A DNA stretch of 6,300 bases from Syntrophomonas sp. UBA5288 (GCA_002408445.1 DHSK01000104.1:1-6300), one strand, 5' to 3'; shown: positions 1 to 6,300, counted from the stretch's first letter. Numbers and translations: made by a program. Notes: generated by a model not told the origin, from the letters alone.

Positions 1-108
1 GATCAGAGCCACTTTGACGCTCTTGGCACAGCTTTTGCAAATCAATGCTGTGAGTTCATAAAAAAGGAGGGATCATGTTTTAACCCAAATATAAAAGATT
101 TCTTATGA
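1..108 (+). CDS. C-terminal end of an unidentified upstream gene (partial)
   Basis: Frame 1 is open from the window edge for 35 codons and stops at TGA 106-108. The visible tail has an amphipathic stretch around FANQCCEFIKK and ends in KDFL. I do not recognise the family. Support for it being real is positional: the stop falls 15 nt before the acyl-CoA dehydrogenase start, and the last base of the stop codon begins that gene's Shine-Dalgarno region. That is normal spacing within an operon. The competing frame 2 closes at TAA 59-61 after 19 codons and would leave a 62-nt gap. Thirty-five codons is too short to exclude chance, so the call is tentative. If real, this gene is probably co-transcribed with the rest. 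Confidence 0.45.
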   Translation, partial: DQSHFDALGTAFANQCCEFIKKEGSCFNPNIKDFL

Positions 109-123
109 AGGGGGTAGTATAAG

Positions 124-1272
124 ATGGCTTTTGGATTCACCTATACTGACGACCAGCTCGCACTGCAGCGGACTGTCCGTAAATTTGTGGAAAATGAGAT
201 CGTTCCAGTCAGAGCAGCTTATGACGAATCCGAGGAGTTCCCCTGGCCGGAAGTTAAAAAGATGTTTGAGCTGGGGCTTAATTGCATGAATGCACCGGAA
301 AAATACAATGGTATGGTTTTTGGCAATGTGGGCTTGTGCATGGTGGTGGAAGAATTATGCCGCGGCTGCCTGGGAATTGCCATCACTCCTATTGCCAACA
401 TGCTGGCTTCTGAACCGGTTTTGTATGGCGGCACCCCGGAGCAGTGGGATTACTGGTATCCCAGTCTGTGCGAAGAAGGCAAACTGGCTGCCTATGCCGT
501 AACCGAGCCGGGAGCCGGATCAGATGTAGCCGGAATTAGAACCGCCTGTAAAAAGGATGGGGACTATTACATTCTAAATGGCACCAAAATCTTTATCACC
601 AATGGCAAACATGCCGACAAATTGACGGTTCTGGCTACTCACGACCCCAGCAAGGGGAATAGAGGCCAATCCTTCTTTATGGTTGATACCAAAACCGAAG
701 GCGTGTCATTCGGCAAAAGCGAGCACAAAATGGGCATGCGCTGCTCGGAAACCTCTGAAATTATCCTCGACAACGTAAAAGTGCATAAGAAATACCGGAT
801 TGGTGAGGAAGGTGACGGATTTAAACTGGCAATGAAATCCTTCAATTCATCCCGTCCCTTTATTGCTTCTGCTTCTACCGGTATAGCCCTGGCCGCCTAT
901 GAATATGCCCGAGATTATGCCAATCAAAGAAAGGCTTTTGGTAAAAATATAGGCGATCATCAGGCCGTATTGTTTATGCTGGCCGATATGGCCATGGAAA
1001 TAGAGGCATCTCAGCTTTTATGGCAGAAAGCCGCCTGGCTGCTGGATGAAAAATTGATGGCTGCTGATCTATCGGCCATGAGCAAGTGCTTTGCTGCCGA
1101 TGCCGCCAACCGGGTCGTTACCAACGCGGTACAGATCCTGGGCGGATATGGCTTCTGCCGAGACTATCCGGTTGAGAAAATGATGCGCGATGCCAAAATC
1201 CTACAAATTTTTGAGGGTACAGCTCAAGTACAACGCATAATTATTGGTAAAAGCGCACTGGCCAAAGGATAA
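124..1272 (+). CDS. acyl-CoA dehydrogenase (FAD-dependent, short/medium-chain type)
   Basis: A flavoprotein that oxidises an acyl-CoA to the 2-enoyl-CoA and passes electrons to electron-transferring flavoprotein; cytoplasmic. At 382 residues it is full length for the family. The N-terminal helical domain covers about 1-120. The beta domain carries the first family signature, TEPGAGSD (127-134), followed by LNGTKIFITNG (151-161). The C-terminal helical domain has QRKAFGK (268-274) and the second signature, GGYGFCRDYPVEKMMRDAK (340-358). Glu364 in IFEGTAQVQR is at the usual position of the catalytic base in short- and medium-chain enzymes (isovaleryl- and long-chain enzymes place it elsewhere). 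The ATG is preceded by AAGGGGG (108-114) at good spacing. The substrate cannot be read from the sequence; the CoA-transferase, thiolase and Hbd neighbours point to acyl-CoA catabolism. No ETF genes lie in the window. A glutaryl-CoA or cyclic acyl-CoA substrate is possible but not shown. Confidence 0.95.
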   Translation: MAFGFTYTDDQLALQRTVRKFVENEIVPVRAAYDESEEFPWPEVKKMFELGLNCMNAPEKYNGMVFGNVGLCMVVEELCRGCLGIAITPIANMLASEPVLYGGTPEQWDYWYPSLCEEGKLAAYAVTEPGAGSDVAGIRTACKKDGDYYILNGTKIFITNGKHADKLTVLATHDPSKGNRGQSFFMVDTKTEGVSFGKSEHKMGMRCSETSEIILDNVKVHKKYRIGEEGDGFKLAMKSFNSSRPFIASASTGIALAAYEYARDYANQRKAFGKNIGDHQAVLFMLADMAMEIEASQLLWQKAAWLLDEKLMAADLSAMSKCFAADAANRVVTNAVQILGGYGFCRDYPVEKMMRDAKILQIFEGTAQVQRIIIGKSALAKG

Positions 1273-1324
1273 GATGATGCAGATGATATGCTGAAAAATC
1301 CACCAGATGGGGAGGTAGGCGCAA

Positions 1325-2317
1325 ATGAATAATCTATTTAATAAAACACCCGGACCCGCCCGGAATAGCAAGGTAGTTTCCCTGCCGGAAGCCATCAGCA
1401 CCATAAATGACGGTGACATACTCATGCTGGGCGCATTTATTGACACGCGCCGGCCTATGGCTGCGGCCTATGAAATAGTGCGTCAGCACAAGCAAGGACT
1501 AATTCTGCTGGCCCAGTGTTCCCTAGCCGAAGATATTCTGGTGGGCGCCGGATGTGCGGTGGCCTGGCGGGGTTGTTACACCGGAATTGCTACTTTCGGT
1601 CTATCTCCGGCAACGCTGCGCAAGACTGAAGAAGGTCAGTTTTTCCCGGATGAGATTGGACATCTGGATATAATCTACGGAGCAATGGCCGCCATGATCG
1701 GAAGTCCCTTCGTGGCTACCCGTGCTACTCTGGGGAGCGATGTATTAAATGACCAGATGGATAGAAACAAGGTTTTATTAGACAAAGCCGGTAATAAAGG
1801 TATGATTCCCAAAAAGAAGTTTGAATTGGTTGAAGATCCTTTTTATGACCAGGGAACGGTAAAACTTCTACCGGCCATGCCCGCCGACGTGGCCATTATT
1901 CATACCCCCGTAGCGGGAGAGCTGGGAACCGCCAGAATCAGCGGGAGTTTAGCATTTGATCATTATTTTATTCATGCGGCGAAGACGGTGATTATTACTA
2001 CCGAGCAAATAGTACCCGAAGAATACCTGCGCCGGGAACCGAATCGCAACCAGATTCCCTGCACCGCAGTTGACATGGTGGTGGAAATTCCTTGGGGAGG
2101 GCACCCCAGCCAGGTGCCAGGCTGTTACGATACTGATATTTCATTTATCAGGAATTATGCAGAGGCCGCCAAAACCAGTGAAGGCTTTGACATGTGGGCG
2201 GAGGAATGGATTTTCGATGTGGCATCCCGCGATCAATATTTAGATAAATTGGGCGCATCCAGGTTAACAAAATTAAGATCGGCAGCTCCATGGGGATACC
2301 AGTTGCAGAGCTGGTAA
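1325..2317 (+). CDS. CoA-transferase alpha-type subunit, first paralog (A1; GctA/IpdA-like)
   Basis: A family I CoA-transferase alpha subunit, 330 residues. Seen: the N-terminal DGD-x4-GAF segment (29-38), RRPMAAA (42-48), DILVGAGC (70-77), FGLSP (91-95), EIGHLD (110-115), the GELGTARISGSLAFDH stretch (198-213), TTEQIVPEEY (225-234), VEIPWGGHP (253-261) and a C-terminal LDKLGASRLTKLR. The C-terminal WG-G/A-HP motif and the GASRL ending match what I recall of GctA and IpdA better than the short-chain AtoD/ScoA alpha subunits. Ungapped, K16-D115 matches the next gene's product at 54 of 100 positions, so the two are paralogs. A1 has about 13 extra N-terminal residues, GAF where A2 has GGI, and VPGCYD where A2 has VHNYYD. 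GGAGG at 1311-1315 supports the start; the gap after the dehydrogenase is 52 nt. The catalytic glutamate of this family lies in the beta subunit, so A1 presumably needs a partner, most simply the single B gene downstream. Substrate unknown. Confidence 0.85.
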   Translation: MNNLFNKTPGPARNSKVVSLPEAISTINDGDILMLGAFIDTRRPMAAAYEIVRQHKQGLILLAQCSLAEDILVGAGCAVAWRGCYTGIATFGLSPATLRKTEEGQFFPDEIGHLDIIYGAMAAMIGSPFVATRATLGSDVLNDQMDRNKVLLDKAGNKGMIPKKKFELVEDPFYDQGTVKLLPAMPADVAIIHTPVAGELGTARISGSLAFDHYFIHAAKTVIITTEQIVPEEYLRREPNRNQIPCTAVDMVVEIPWGGHPSQVPGCYDTDISFIRNYAEAAKTSEGFDMWAEEWIFDVASRDQYLDKLGASRLTKLRSAAPWGYQLQSW

Positions 2318-2341
2318 AAGCCTGGTCATTCCGCCAGAAAG

Positions 2342-2348
2342 AAGGAGG
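2342..2348 (+). promoter_or_regulatory. Ribosome binding site that decides the start of the second alpha subunit
   Basis: AAGGAGG directly abuts the ATG at 2349, which leaves no spacer for initiation there. It sits 6 nt before the in-frame ATG at 2355. The downstream ATG is therefore the likely start, giving MNKVVSL rather than MDMNKVVSL. Spacing at the other genes in the operon is 5 to 9 nt, which agrees. Confidence 0.8.
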
Positions 2349-2354
2349 ATGGAT

Positions 2355-3320
2355 ATGAACAAAGTAGTAAGCCTTCATGATGCCATCCAGGAAATAAAGG
2401 ATGGAGACGTCATACTCAGCGGAGGCATAGTTGAAAATAGACGACCGGTAGCGGCGGCCATGGAGATGGTGCGCCAGAGAAAAAAGAATCTGGTACTGAT
2501 CGGAACCTGTTCGCTTTCAGACGATATCCTGGTGGGCGCCGGGTGCATCGCTGCTTATCGCGGTACCTATTCCGCCAATGGAGCGTTCGGCATTTCCCCC
2601 AATTTAAAAAGAAGATCCGAAGAAGGCAGCATTATAATCGACGACATCGGTCACCTCGATTACTCGATCGGAGTAATGGCCGGTATGGCCGGAGTGCCTT
2701 TTATTGCTTCCAAGACTTGCATCGGGACCGATGTGCTAAACCCGGCCTATGATAACTTATCCCGGGTGACGGAAATAGCCCGGAATAAGGATAGATTGCC
2801 GCATAAGAAATATGTTTTAATGGAAGATCCCTTCTTTGACATGGGTACGATTCAGTTAATTCCCGCTATCAAATTGGATGTTTGCATCTGTCATGTGCAG
2901 ATGGCCGGAGAACAAGGAACGGTAAGAATTGACGGCAGTCTCACCTTTGACCACTTTGCTGCCCTCTCCGCCCGCAAAGTAATAATTACCGCCGAACAGG
3001 TGGTGCCGGAATCATATATAAGGCAAGATCCAAACCGCAATTGCATACCTTGCACTTCGGTGGACCTGGTGGTTGAGGCGCCCTGGGGAGCCCATCCCGG
3101 CCAGGTTCACAATTATTACGACATGGATATTGCCTTCCTGCAGGAATATGCCCGGAGCTGTGCCACCCAGGAGGGTTTCGATAAATGGGCTGAAACATGG
3201 ATCTTCAATGCCGGGGGGCATGAAGACTATCTGGATAAGTTAGGGGCCAGCCGCCTGGAAAAACTAAGAGCGGTGCCGCCTTATGGCTATCTTCCCCGAA
3301 AAAAAGGAGGGATGGAATAA
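2355..3320 (+). CDS. CoA-transferase alpha-type subunit, second paralog (A2; GctA/IpdA-like)
   Basis: A family I CoA-transferase alpha subunit, 321 residues from the preferred ATG; an ATG two codons upstream is also in frame but has no room for its ribosome binding site. Seen, numbered from the preferred start: DGD-x4-GGI (16-25), RRPVAAA (29-35), DILVGAGC (57-64), FGISP (78-82), DIGHLD (97-102), GEQGTVRIDGSLTFDH (185-200), TAEQVVPESY (212-221), VEAPWGAHP (240-248), and a LDKLGASRLEKLR C-terminal stretch like A1's. It is 54% identical to A1 over the first 100 aligned residues and stays collinear to the end. The last codons (KKGGME) also contain the ribosome binding site of the beta gene, and the stop overlaps the beta start by one base, so A2 is the most obvious partner of B. 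By family it should hold part of the CoA and acyl pocket while B supplies the nucleophile. Glutaconate-type transferase or an IpdA-like ring hydrolase subunit are the main alternatives. Confidence 0.88.
   Translation: MNKVVSLHDAIQEIKDGDVILSGGIVENRRPVAAAMEMVRQRKKNLVLIGTCSLSDDILVGAGCIAAYRGTYSANGAFGISPNLKRRSEEGSIIIDDIGHLDYSIGVMAGMAGVPFIASKTCIGTDVLNPAYDNLSRVTEIARNKDRLPHKKYVLMEDPFFDMGTIQLIPAIKLDVCICHVQMAGEQGTVRIDGSLTFDHFAALSARKVIITAEQVVPESYIRQDPNRNCIPCTSVDLVVEAPWGAHPGQVHNYYDMDIAFLQEYARSCATQEGFDKWAETWIFNAGGHEDYLDKLGASRLEKLRAVPPYGYLPRKKGGME
3306..3311 (+). promoter_or_regulatory. Ribosome binding site of the beta subunit, inside the A2 coding end
   Basis: GGAGGG lies 8 nt before the ATG at 3320 and is read in A2 as part of KKGGME. 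With the TAATG stop/start overlap (3318-3322) this arrangement suggests translational coupling and near-equal output of A2 and B. Such coupling is common for obligate heteromers. Confidence 0.8.
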
Positions 3321-4126
3321 TGACTCAGCAATATGCGAAAATCGGCGAATATACCGCAGTCGAAGCCATGGTAGTACACGCCGCTCGGTTTCTGGCTAAT
3401 TTCGACGGCAAAAAAGGCCTGATCGGAACCGGTTTGCCCCTGGTGGCTTCCCAATTAGCCAAAATGATCTATAGCCCTAATATGATCATTTTTGTAGAGA
3501 CCGGACAGGCTGATGCCAACCCTCAGGAGTTAGCCATATCTATTATGGATAGCCGCCTAACTTATGGGGCCTCCTCGCAGTTGGGAGATCCCGAAGGGCT
3601 GTTTCCGCTGAGCCGCTATGAAATAGATTTCGGATTTATCGGCGGCGCACAGATCGATAAATACGGGAATGTAAATTCTACCTTTATCGGCGCAGATTAT
3701 AACAAGCCTCAAAAAAGACTGGCGGGAACGGCCGGCGCGGTTGATATCGGAGTCTTTGCCAAGACCACCGTAGTGCTGATGGCCCACCAGAAGCGACGGG
3801 TATGTGAGTTTGTGGATCACCTTACCACTCCTGGCTGGATGGTTAAAAAATGGCCGGAAGGCACCTTGGTCAGGCGGGAGGAATTAGGCCTGCAGGGAGG
3901 TCCCAGCTGTTTTATATCTTCCATGGGAATATTCAAATTCAACGATGATGACAAAATAATGTACCTTGATAAATATTTTCCCGGTATTAGCCCTGAAGTT
4001 GTAAAAGCCAATACCGGTTTCGATATTGATGTTTCCCGTTCCACCGAAGCCGATCACATTTTAGTGGATGAAATCCGTTTGTTACGGGAAGAGATCGATC
4101 CATTGAATATTTACAAAATGAGGTAG
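3320..4126 (+). CDS. CoA-transferase beta subunit (GctB/IpdB-like, glutamate retained)
   Basis: A family I CoA-transferase beta subunit, 268 residues, normal for GctB/IpdB types. Seen: a glycine-rich IGTGLPLVASQLAK loop (35-48), then PNMIIFVETG with Glu60 (codon 3497-3499). Glu60 sits where GctB-type enzymes carry the E-S/A-G glutamate that forms the glutamyl-CoA thioester. Next come FIGGAQIDKYGNVN (106-119), GTAGAVDIG (136-144), HQKRR (156-160) and DHLTTPGW (166-173), all typical of the family. The start overlaps the A2 stop as TAATG with a good internal ribosome binding site. The retained glutamate favours a true transferase; as I remember it, the IpdB steroid-ring hydrolase sequence differs at this point, so hydrolase activity is less likely but not excluded. 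It is the only beta gene here and may serve A2, A1 or both. Donor and acceptor are unknown. Confidence 0.9.
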   Translation: MTQQYAKIGEYTAVEAMVVHAARFLANFDGKKGLIGTGLPLVASQLAKMIYSPNMIIFVETGQADANPQELAISIMDSRLTYGASSQLGDPEGLFPLSRYEIDFGFIGGAQIDKYGNVNSTFIGADYNKPQKRLAGTAGAVDIGVFAKTTVVLMAHQKRRVCEFVDHLTTPGWMVKKWPEGTLVRREELGLQGGPSCFISSMGIFKFNDDDKIMYLDKYFPGISPEVVKANTGFDIDVSRSTEADHILVDEIRLLREEIDPLNIYKMR

Positions 4127-4192
4127 GATGCAACTGCATAAAAGCCTCAAATCTGTAATTTAAATGAATTAGTAAAGAAAGGTGGAGAAAAT
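4127..4192 (+). other. 66-nt gap between CoA-transferase block and thiolase
   Basis: The longest gap between genes in the window. It contains a small interrupted palindrome, ATGCA-AC-TGCAT (4128-4139), an AT-rich stretch (about 4156-4178) and the thiolase ribosome binding site GGTGGAG (4181-4187). I see no well-spaced -35/-10 pair, no GC-rich hairpin with a T-run and no convincing small gene. The gap may only separate two transcriptional modules or hold a processing site. Confidence 0.4.
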
Positions 4193-5371
4193 ATGCGTGA
4201 GGTTGTTATCGTAGGTGGTATGAGAACCGCTATCGGTGATTTTTTAGGTTCCCTTAAAGATTTTTCCGCGGTGGAACTGGGAACTATAGCATTTAAAGCT
4301 GCGTTAAGCAAAGCCGGGGTTGATGCTTCTCTAATAGAAGAAGTAGCGACCGGACACGTTTATCAGGCAGGCTGTAAGGGCAACCCCGGCCGGCAGATAA
4401 CTTTAGGGGCCGGGTGTCCGGTAGAAACCGTATCAGTAACCATCAACCAGCAATGTCCCTCCTCCATGCGGGCGGCTGAAATAATAAGTCAGGAAATCAT
4501 GCTGGGCAAGATCGATATAGGCGCTGCGGTTGGTATAGAGAGTATGACCAATGTCCCCTTCCTGCTGAAAAAGGCCCGTACGGGCTACAAGATAGGCACA
4601 GTTGAGCTTCTGGATGGTATGCTCTACGATGCCTTGATTGATGCTTTCTTTAATTATCATCAGGGCATCACCGCCGAAAACCTGGCGGAAAAATATGATA
4701 TCACCCGTCAGGAACAGGATGAACTGGCTTTACTAAGCCACCAGCGGGCCTGTGCGGCTATTAAGGAAGGCAGATTAAAAGATGAGATCGTTCCCATAGA
4801 AATCAAGACCAAAAAGGGAACGGTGATATTTGATACGGACGAACATCCCAACCCTAACACCAATATGGAATCCCTCGCCAGGTTGTCGCCCGCTTTTAAA
4901 AAAGGCGGAACCGTAACTGCCGGTAATGCTTCGGCCATTAATGATGCTGCCTGTGCCGTAATTTTGATGGGAGCCGACAGGGCAGCAGAGCTGGGCTTAA
5001 AGCCACTGGCTCGTATCGTAACTACTGCTTCGGCCTCTGTGGCTCCGGATATTATGGGAATTGGAGTAGTTCCCGCCGTAAACCGCGCTTTAAAGTTAGC
5101 CAATATGAAACCTGACGACATTGATGTCTGGGAAATCAACGAAGCCTTTGCCGCCCAATTTCTAGCCTGCAACCGTGAATTGAAGCTGGATATGAACAAA
5201 GTAAATTTAAATGGTTCGGGGATCTCTTTAGGGCATCCGGTCGGCAATACCGGGTTAAGATTGGTTCTGGCCGTGGCCAATGAAGCCCGACGCCGGAACA
5301 AGAGATTTGGCTGCGCTGCCCTGTGTGCAGGCGGAGGCCCGGCCATGGCAACTATTGTTGAAGTGTTATAA
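4193..5371 (+). CDS. thiolase (acetyl-CoA acyltransferase/acetyltransferase family)
   Basis: Cleaves a 3-ketoacyl-CoA with CoA to give acetyl-CoA and a shortened acyl-CoA, or runs in reverse; cytoplasmic. The 392 residues are the usual length. Seen: N-terminal GGMRTAIGDFLGSL (8-21), nucleophile Cys88 in NQQCPSSMRA, GITAENLAEKY (158-168), NEAFAAQ (316-322), the GHP motif with His348, and the second active-site cysteine, Cys378, in ALCAGGGPA. The N- and C-terminal thiolase domains are both complete. The unusual point is CPSS after the nucleophile, where most biosynthetic and degradative thiolases have CGSG or CASG, and GNTG after GHPV where G-C/A-S/T-G is common. All catalytic residues remain, so it should be active; the changes may alter substrate preference. 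GGTGGAG supports the start. Hbd follows 24 nt later, which fits consecutive oxidation and cleavage steps. Chain length and direction cannot be read here. Confidence 0.94.
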   Translation: MREVVIVGGMRTAIGDFLGSLKDFSAVELGTIAFKAALSKAGVDASLIEEVATGHVYQAGCKGNPGRQITLGAGCPVETVSVTINQQCPSSMRAAEIISQEIMLGKIDIGAAVGIESMTNVPFLLKKARTGYKIGTVELLDGMLYDALIDAFFNYHQGITAENLAEKYDITRQEQDELALLSHQRACAAIKEGRLKDEIVPIEIKTKKGTVIFDTDEHPNPNTNMESLARLSPAFKKGGTVTAGNASAINDAACAVILMGADRAAELGLKPLARIVTTASASVAPDIMGIGVVPAVNRALKLANMKPDDIDVWEINEAFAAQFLACNRELKLDMNKVNLNGSGISLGHPVGNTGLRLVLAVANEARRRNKRFGCAALCAGGGPAMATIVEVL

Positions 5372-5395
5372 GGTTGTGGGAAGGAGGAATTTGAT

Positions 5396-6253
5396 ATGGC
5401 TATTAAAATGCTGGGAGTATTAGGGGCTGGAACCATGGGTGCAGGAATTGCCCAGGTAGCCGCCCAATCCGGTTTGCAGGTGGTACTGATTGATTTGGAG
5501 CAAAGCTTTGTGGATAAAGCGGTTAAGGGAATGATCAAAAATTGGGACCGGGATTTAAGCAAAGGCAAAATTACCGATCAAGATAAGGCTGCTTTCTTAA
5601 GTAATATAACCACCAGCACTCATAATATCGATTTTCAAGAGTGCGATCTGGTTATCGAAGTAATCGTGGAAAATATTGATATCAAGAAAAAGGTTTTTAA
5701 AGACCTCAACGATATTTGCCGGCCTCAAACCATTATAGCCTCAAACACCTCTGGTTTCAGCATAACTGAACTTGCTGCAGCCAGCGGCAGACCTGACCGG
5801 GTGGTGGGAATGCATTTCTTCAATCCGGTACCGGTAATGAAACTGGTGGAAGTTATCCCCGGGGCGGAAACCAGTGAAGAAACTGTGGCCGCGGCCATGG
5901 AAACCTGCAAAATCATTGGCAAAACGGCTATACCAGCCAAAGAAGCTCCCGGCTTTATTGTAAACCGAATTCTGGTGCCCTATTTGAACGATGCTGCGAC
6001 CGCCTATCAGGAAGGCGTGGCCTCCGCCGAGGAAATCGATCAGGCCATGAAACTGGGGGCCAATATGCCTATTGGACCTCTGGCCTTATGCGACTTGATT
6101 GGTATTGATGTACTGCTAATGGTTATAGAATACTTTTATAAAGAATTCGGTGACCCTAAATTCCGGCCTGCCTTAGCCCTTAAGCAAAAAGTGCGGGCAG
6201 GTCATTACGGCGTAAAAAGCGGCAAGGGATTTTTTGATTATTCCAAAAAGTAA
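5396..6253 (+). CDS. hbd: 3-hydroxybutyryl-CoA (3-hydroxyacyl-CoA) dehydrogenase
   Basis: Oxidises a (3S)-hydroxyacyl-CoA to the 3-ketoacyl-CoA, normally with NAD; cytoplasmic. The 285 residues are typical of the stand-alone Hbd/PaaH enzyme. Seen: Rossmann motif LGAGTMGAGIAQ (9-20), Asp33 at the end of the second strand (VVLIDLEQ), which favours NAD over NADP, SNTSG (116-120), GMHFFNPVPVMKLVEVI with the catalytic pair His140 and Glu152, PGFIVNR with Asn190, and the C-terminal KSGKGFFDY (274-282). SNTSG differs slightly from the usual SNTSS. The start has AAGGAGG (5381-5387) with an 8-nt spacer. It lies 24 nt after the thiolase and supplies that enzyme's substrate. No hydratase or isomerase domain is fused to it, so the preceding hydration step needs another gene. 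Confidence 0.96.
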   Translation: MAIKMLGVLGAGTMGAGIAQVAAQSGLQVVLIDLEQSFVDKAVKGMIKNWDRDLSKGKITDQDKAAFLSNITTSTHNIDFQECDLVIEVIVENIDIKKKVFKDLNDICRPQTIIASNTSGFSITELAAASGRPDRVVGMHFFNPVPVMKLVEVIPGAETSEETVAAAMETCKIIGKTAIPAKEAPGFIVNRILVPYLNDAATAYQEGVASAEEIDQAMKLGANMPIGPLALCDLIGIDVLLMVIEYFYKEFGDPKFRPALALKQKVRAGHYGVKSGKGFFDYSKK

Positions 6254-6300
6254 GGGTAAGATCAGCGTATGATAAACTAGCCTCGATTTCCCACCTCAAC

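Noticed and set aside
75..83. ATG-TTT-TAA minimal frame after GGAGGG (66-71) as a leader or regulatory mini-gene
   Set aside because: The spacer is only about 3 nt, and the GGAGGG can be explained as codons of the frame-1 upstream gene. There is no attenuator-like hairpin nearby.
1201..1446. Minus-strand 81-codon frame spanning the dehydrogenase/A1 junction
   Set aside because: It overlaps conserved coding sequence on both sides, has no family motif and would oppose a tight plus-strand operon.
4128..4139. ATGCA-AC-TGCAT palindrome as an operator or terminator
   Set aside because: Five-base arms with a 2-nt centre are weak, no T-run follows, and no paired promoter or regulator gene is visible.
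4128..4163. 11-codon frame MQLHKSLKSVI in the gap after the beta gene
   Set aside because: Its only upstream GAGG is 4 nt away and overlaps the beta-gene stop; the length is within chance and no family is visible.
4708..5568. Long minus-strand open frame of 286 codons opposite the thiolase and the start of hbd
   Set aside because: It runs antisense across two strongly conserved genes and across their junction, has low-complexity Ser/Ala/Pro-rich composition, and shows no recognisable motif. It is best explained as a shadow of their codon use.
6254..6300. Terminator or next gene start after hbd
   Set aside because: No GC-rich hairpin with a T-run and no ribosome binding site with a start codon is visible in the 47 nt available; the region is too short to judge.

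Overview
The window reads as one dense, plus-strand catabolic operon for CoA-thioester (beta-oxidation type) metabolism. The gene order is: the 3' end of an unrecognised upstream gene, an acyl-CoA dehydrogenase, two tandem paralogous CoA-transferase alpha-type subunits (A1 and A2), one CoA-transferase beta subunit, a thiolase, and a 3-hydroxyacyl-CoA dehydrogenase of the Hbd type. All intact genes lie on the same strand, with gaps of about 15 to 66 nt and one TAATG overlap. I see no terminator or convincing promoter inside the window.

Organism: the strong AAGGAGG-type Shine-Dalgarno sites, moderate GC, mixed codon use and protein flavour suggest an anaerobic Firmicute of the Clostridia, Syntrophomonas or Desulfotomaculum/Pelotomaculum kind. 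This is inference; nothing here fixes the genus.

Layout: 1-108 is the tail of an upstream reading frame. 124-1272 is the acyl-CoA dehydrogenase. 1325-4126 is the three-gene CoA-transferase block A1-A2-B. A 66-nt gap follows, then the thiolase (4193-5371) and the hydroxyacyl-CoA dehydrogenase (5396-6253). The last 47 nt hold nothing recognisable.

How the genes fit together (inference): the CoA-transferase would activate an organic acid by moving CoA from a donor such as acetyl-CoA. The dehydrogenase would introduce a 2,3-double bond and pass electrons to ETF. An enoyl-CoA hydratase that is not in the window would add water. Hbd would oxidise the 3-hydroxyacyl-CoA with NAD, and the thiolase would cleave the 3-ketoacyl-CoA. 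The alpha subunits resemble the GctA (glutaconate CoA-transferase) and IpdA (steroid ring-opening hydrolase) branch rather than the short-chain AtoD/ScoA branch. The acid may therefore be a dicarboxylic, branched or ring-derived compound rather than plain butyrate.

The most notable points are the duplicated alpha subunit beside a single beta subunit, a retained candidate catalytic glutamate in the beta subunit, a CPSS variant at the thiolase nucleophile, and the absence of a hydratase. I do not see a clearly new kind of system.
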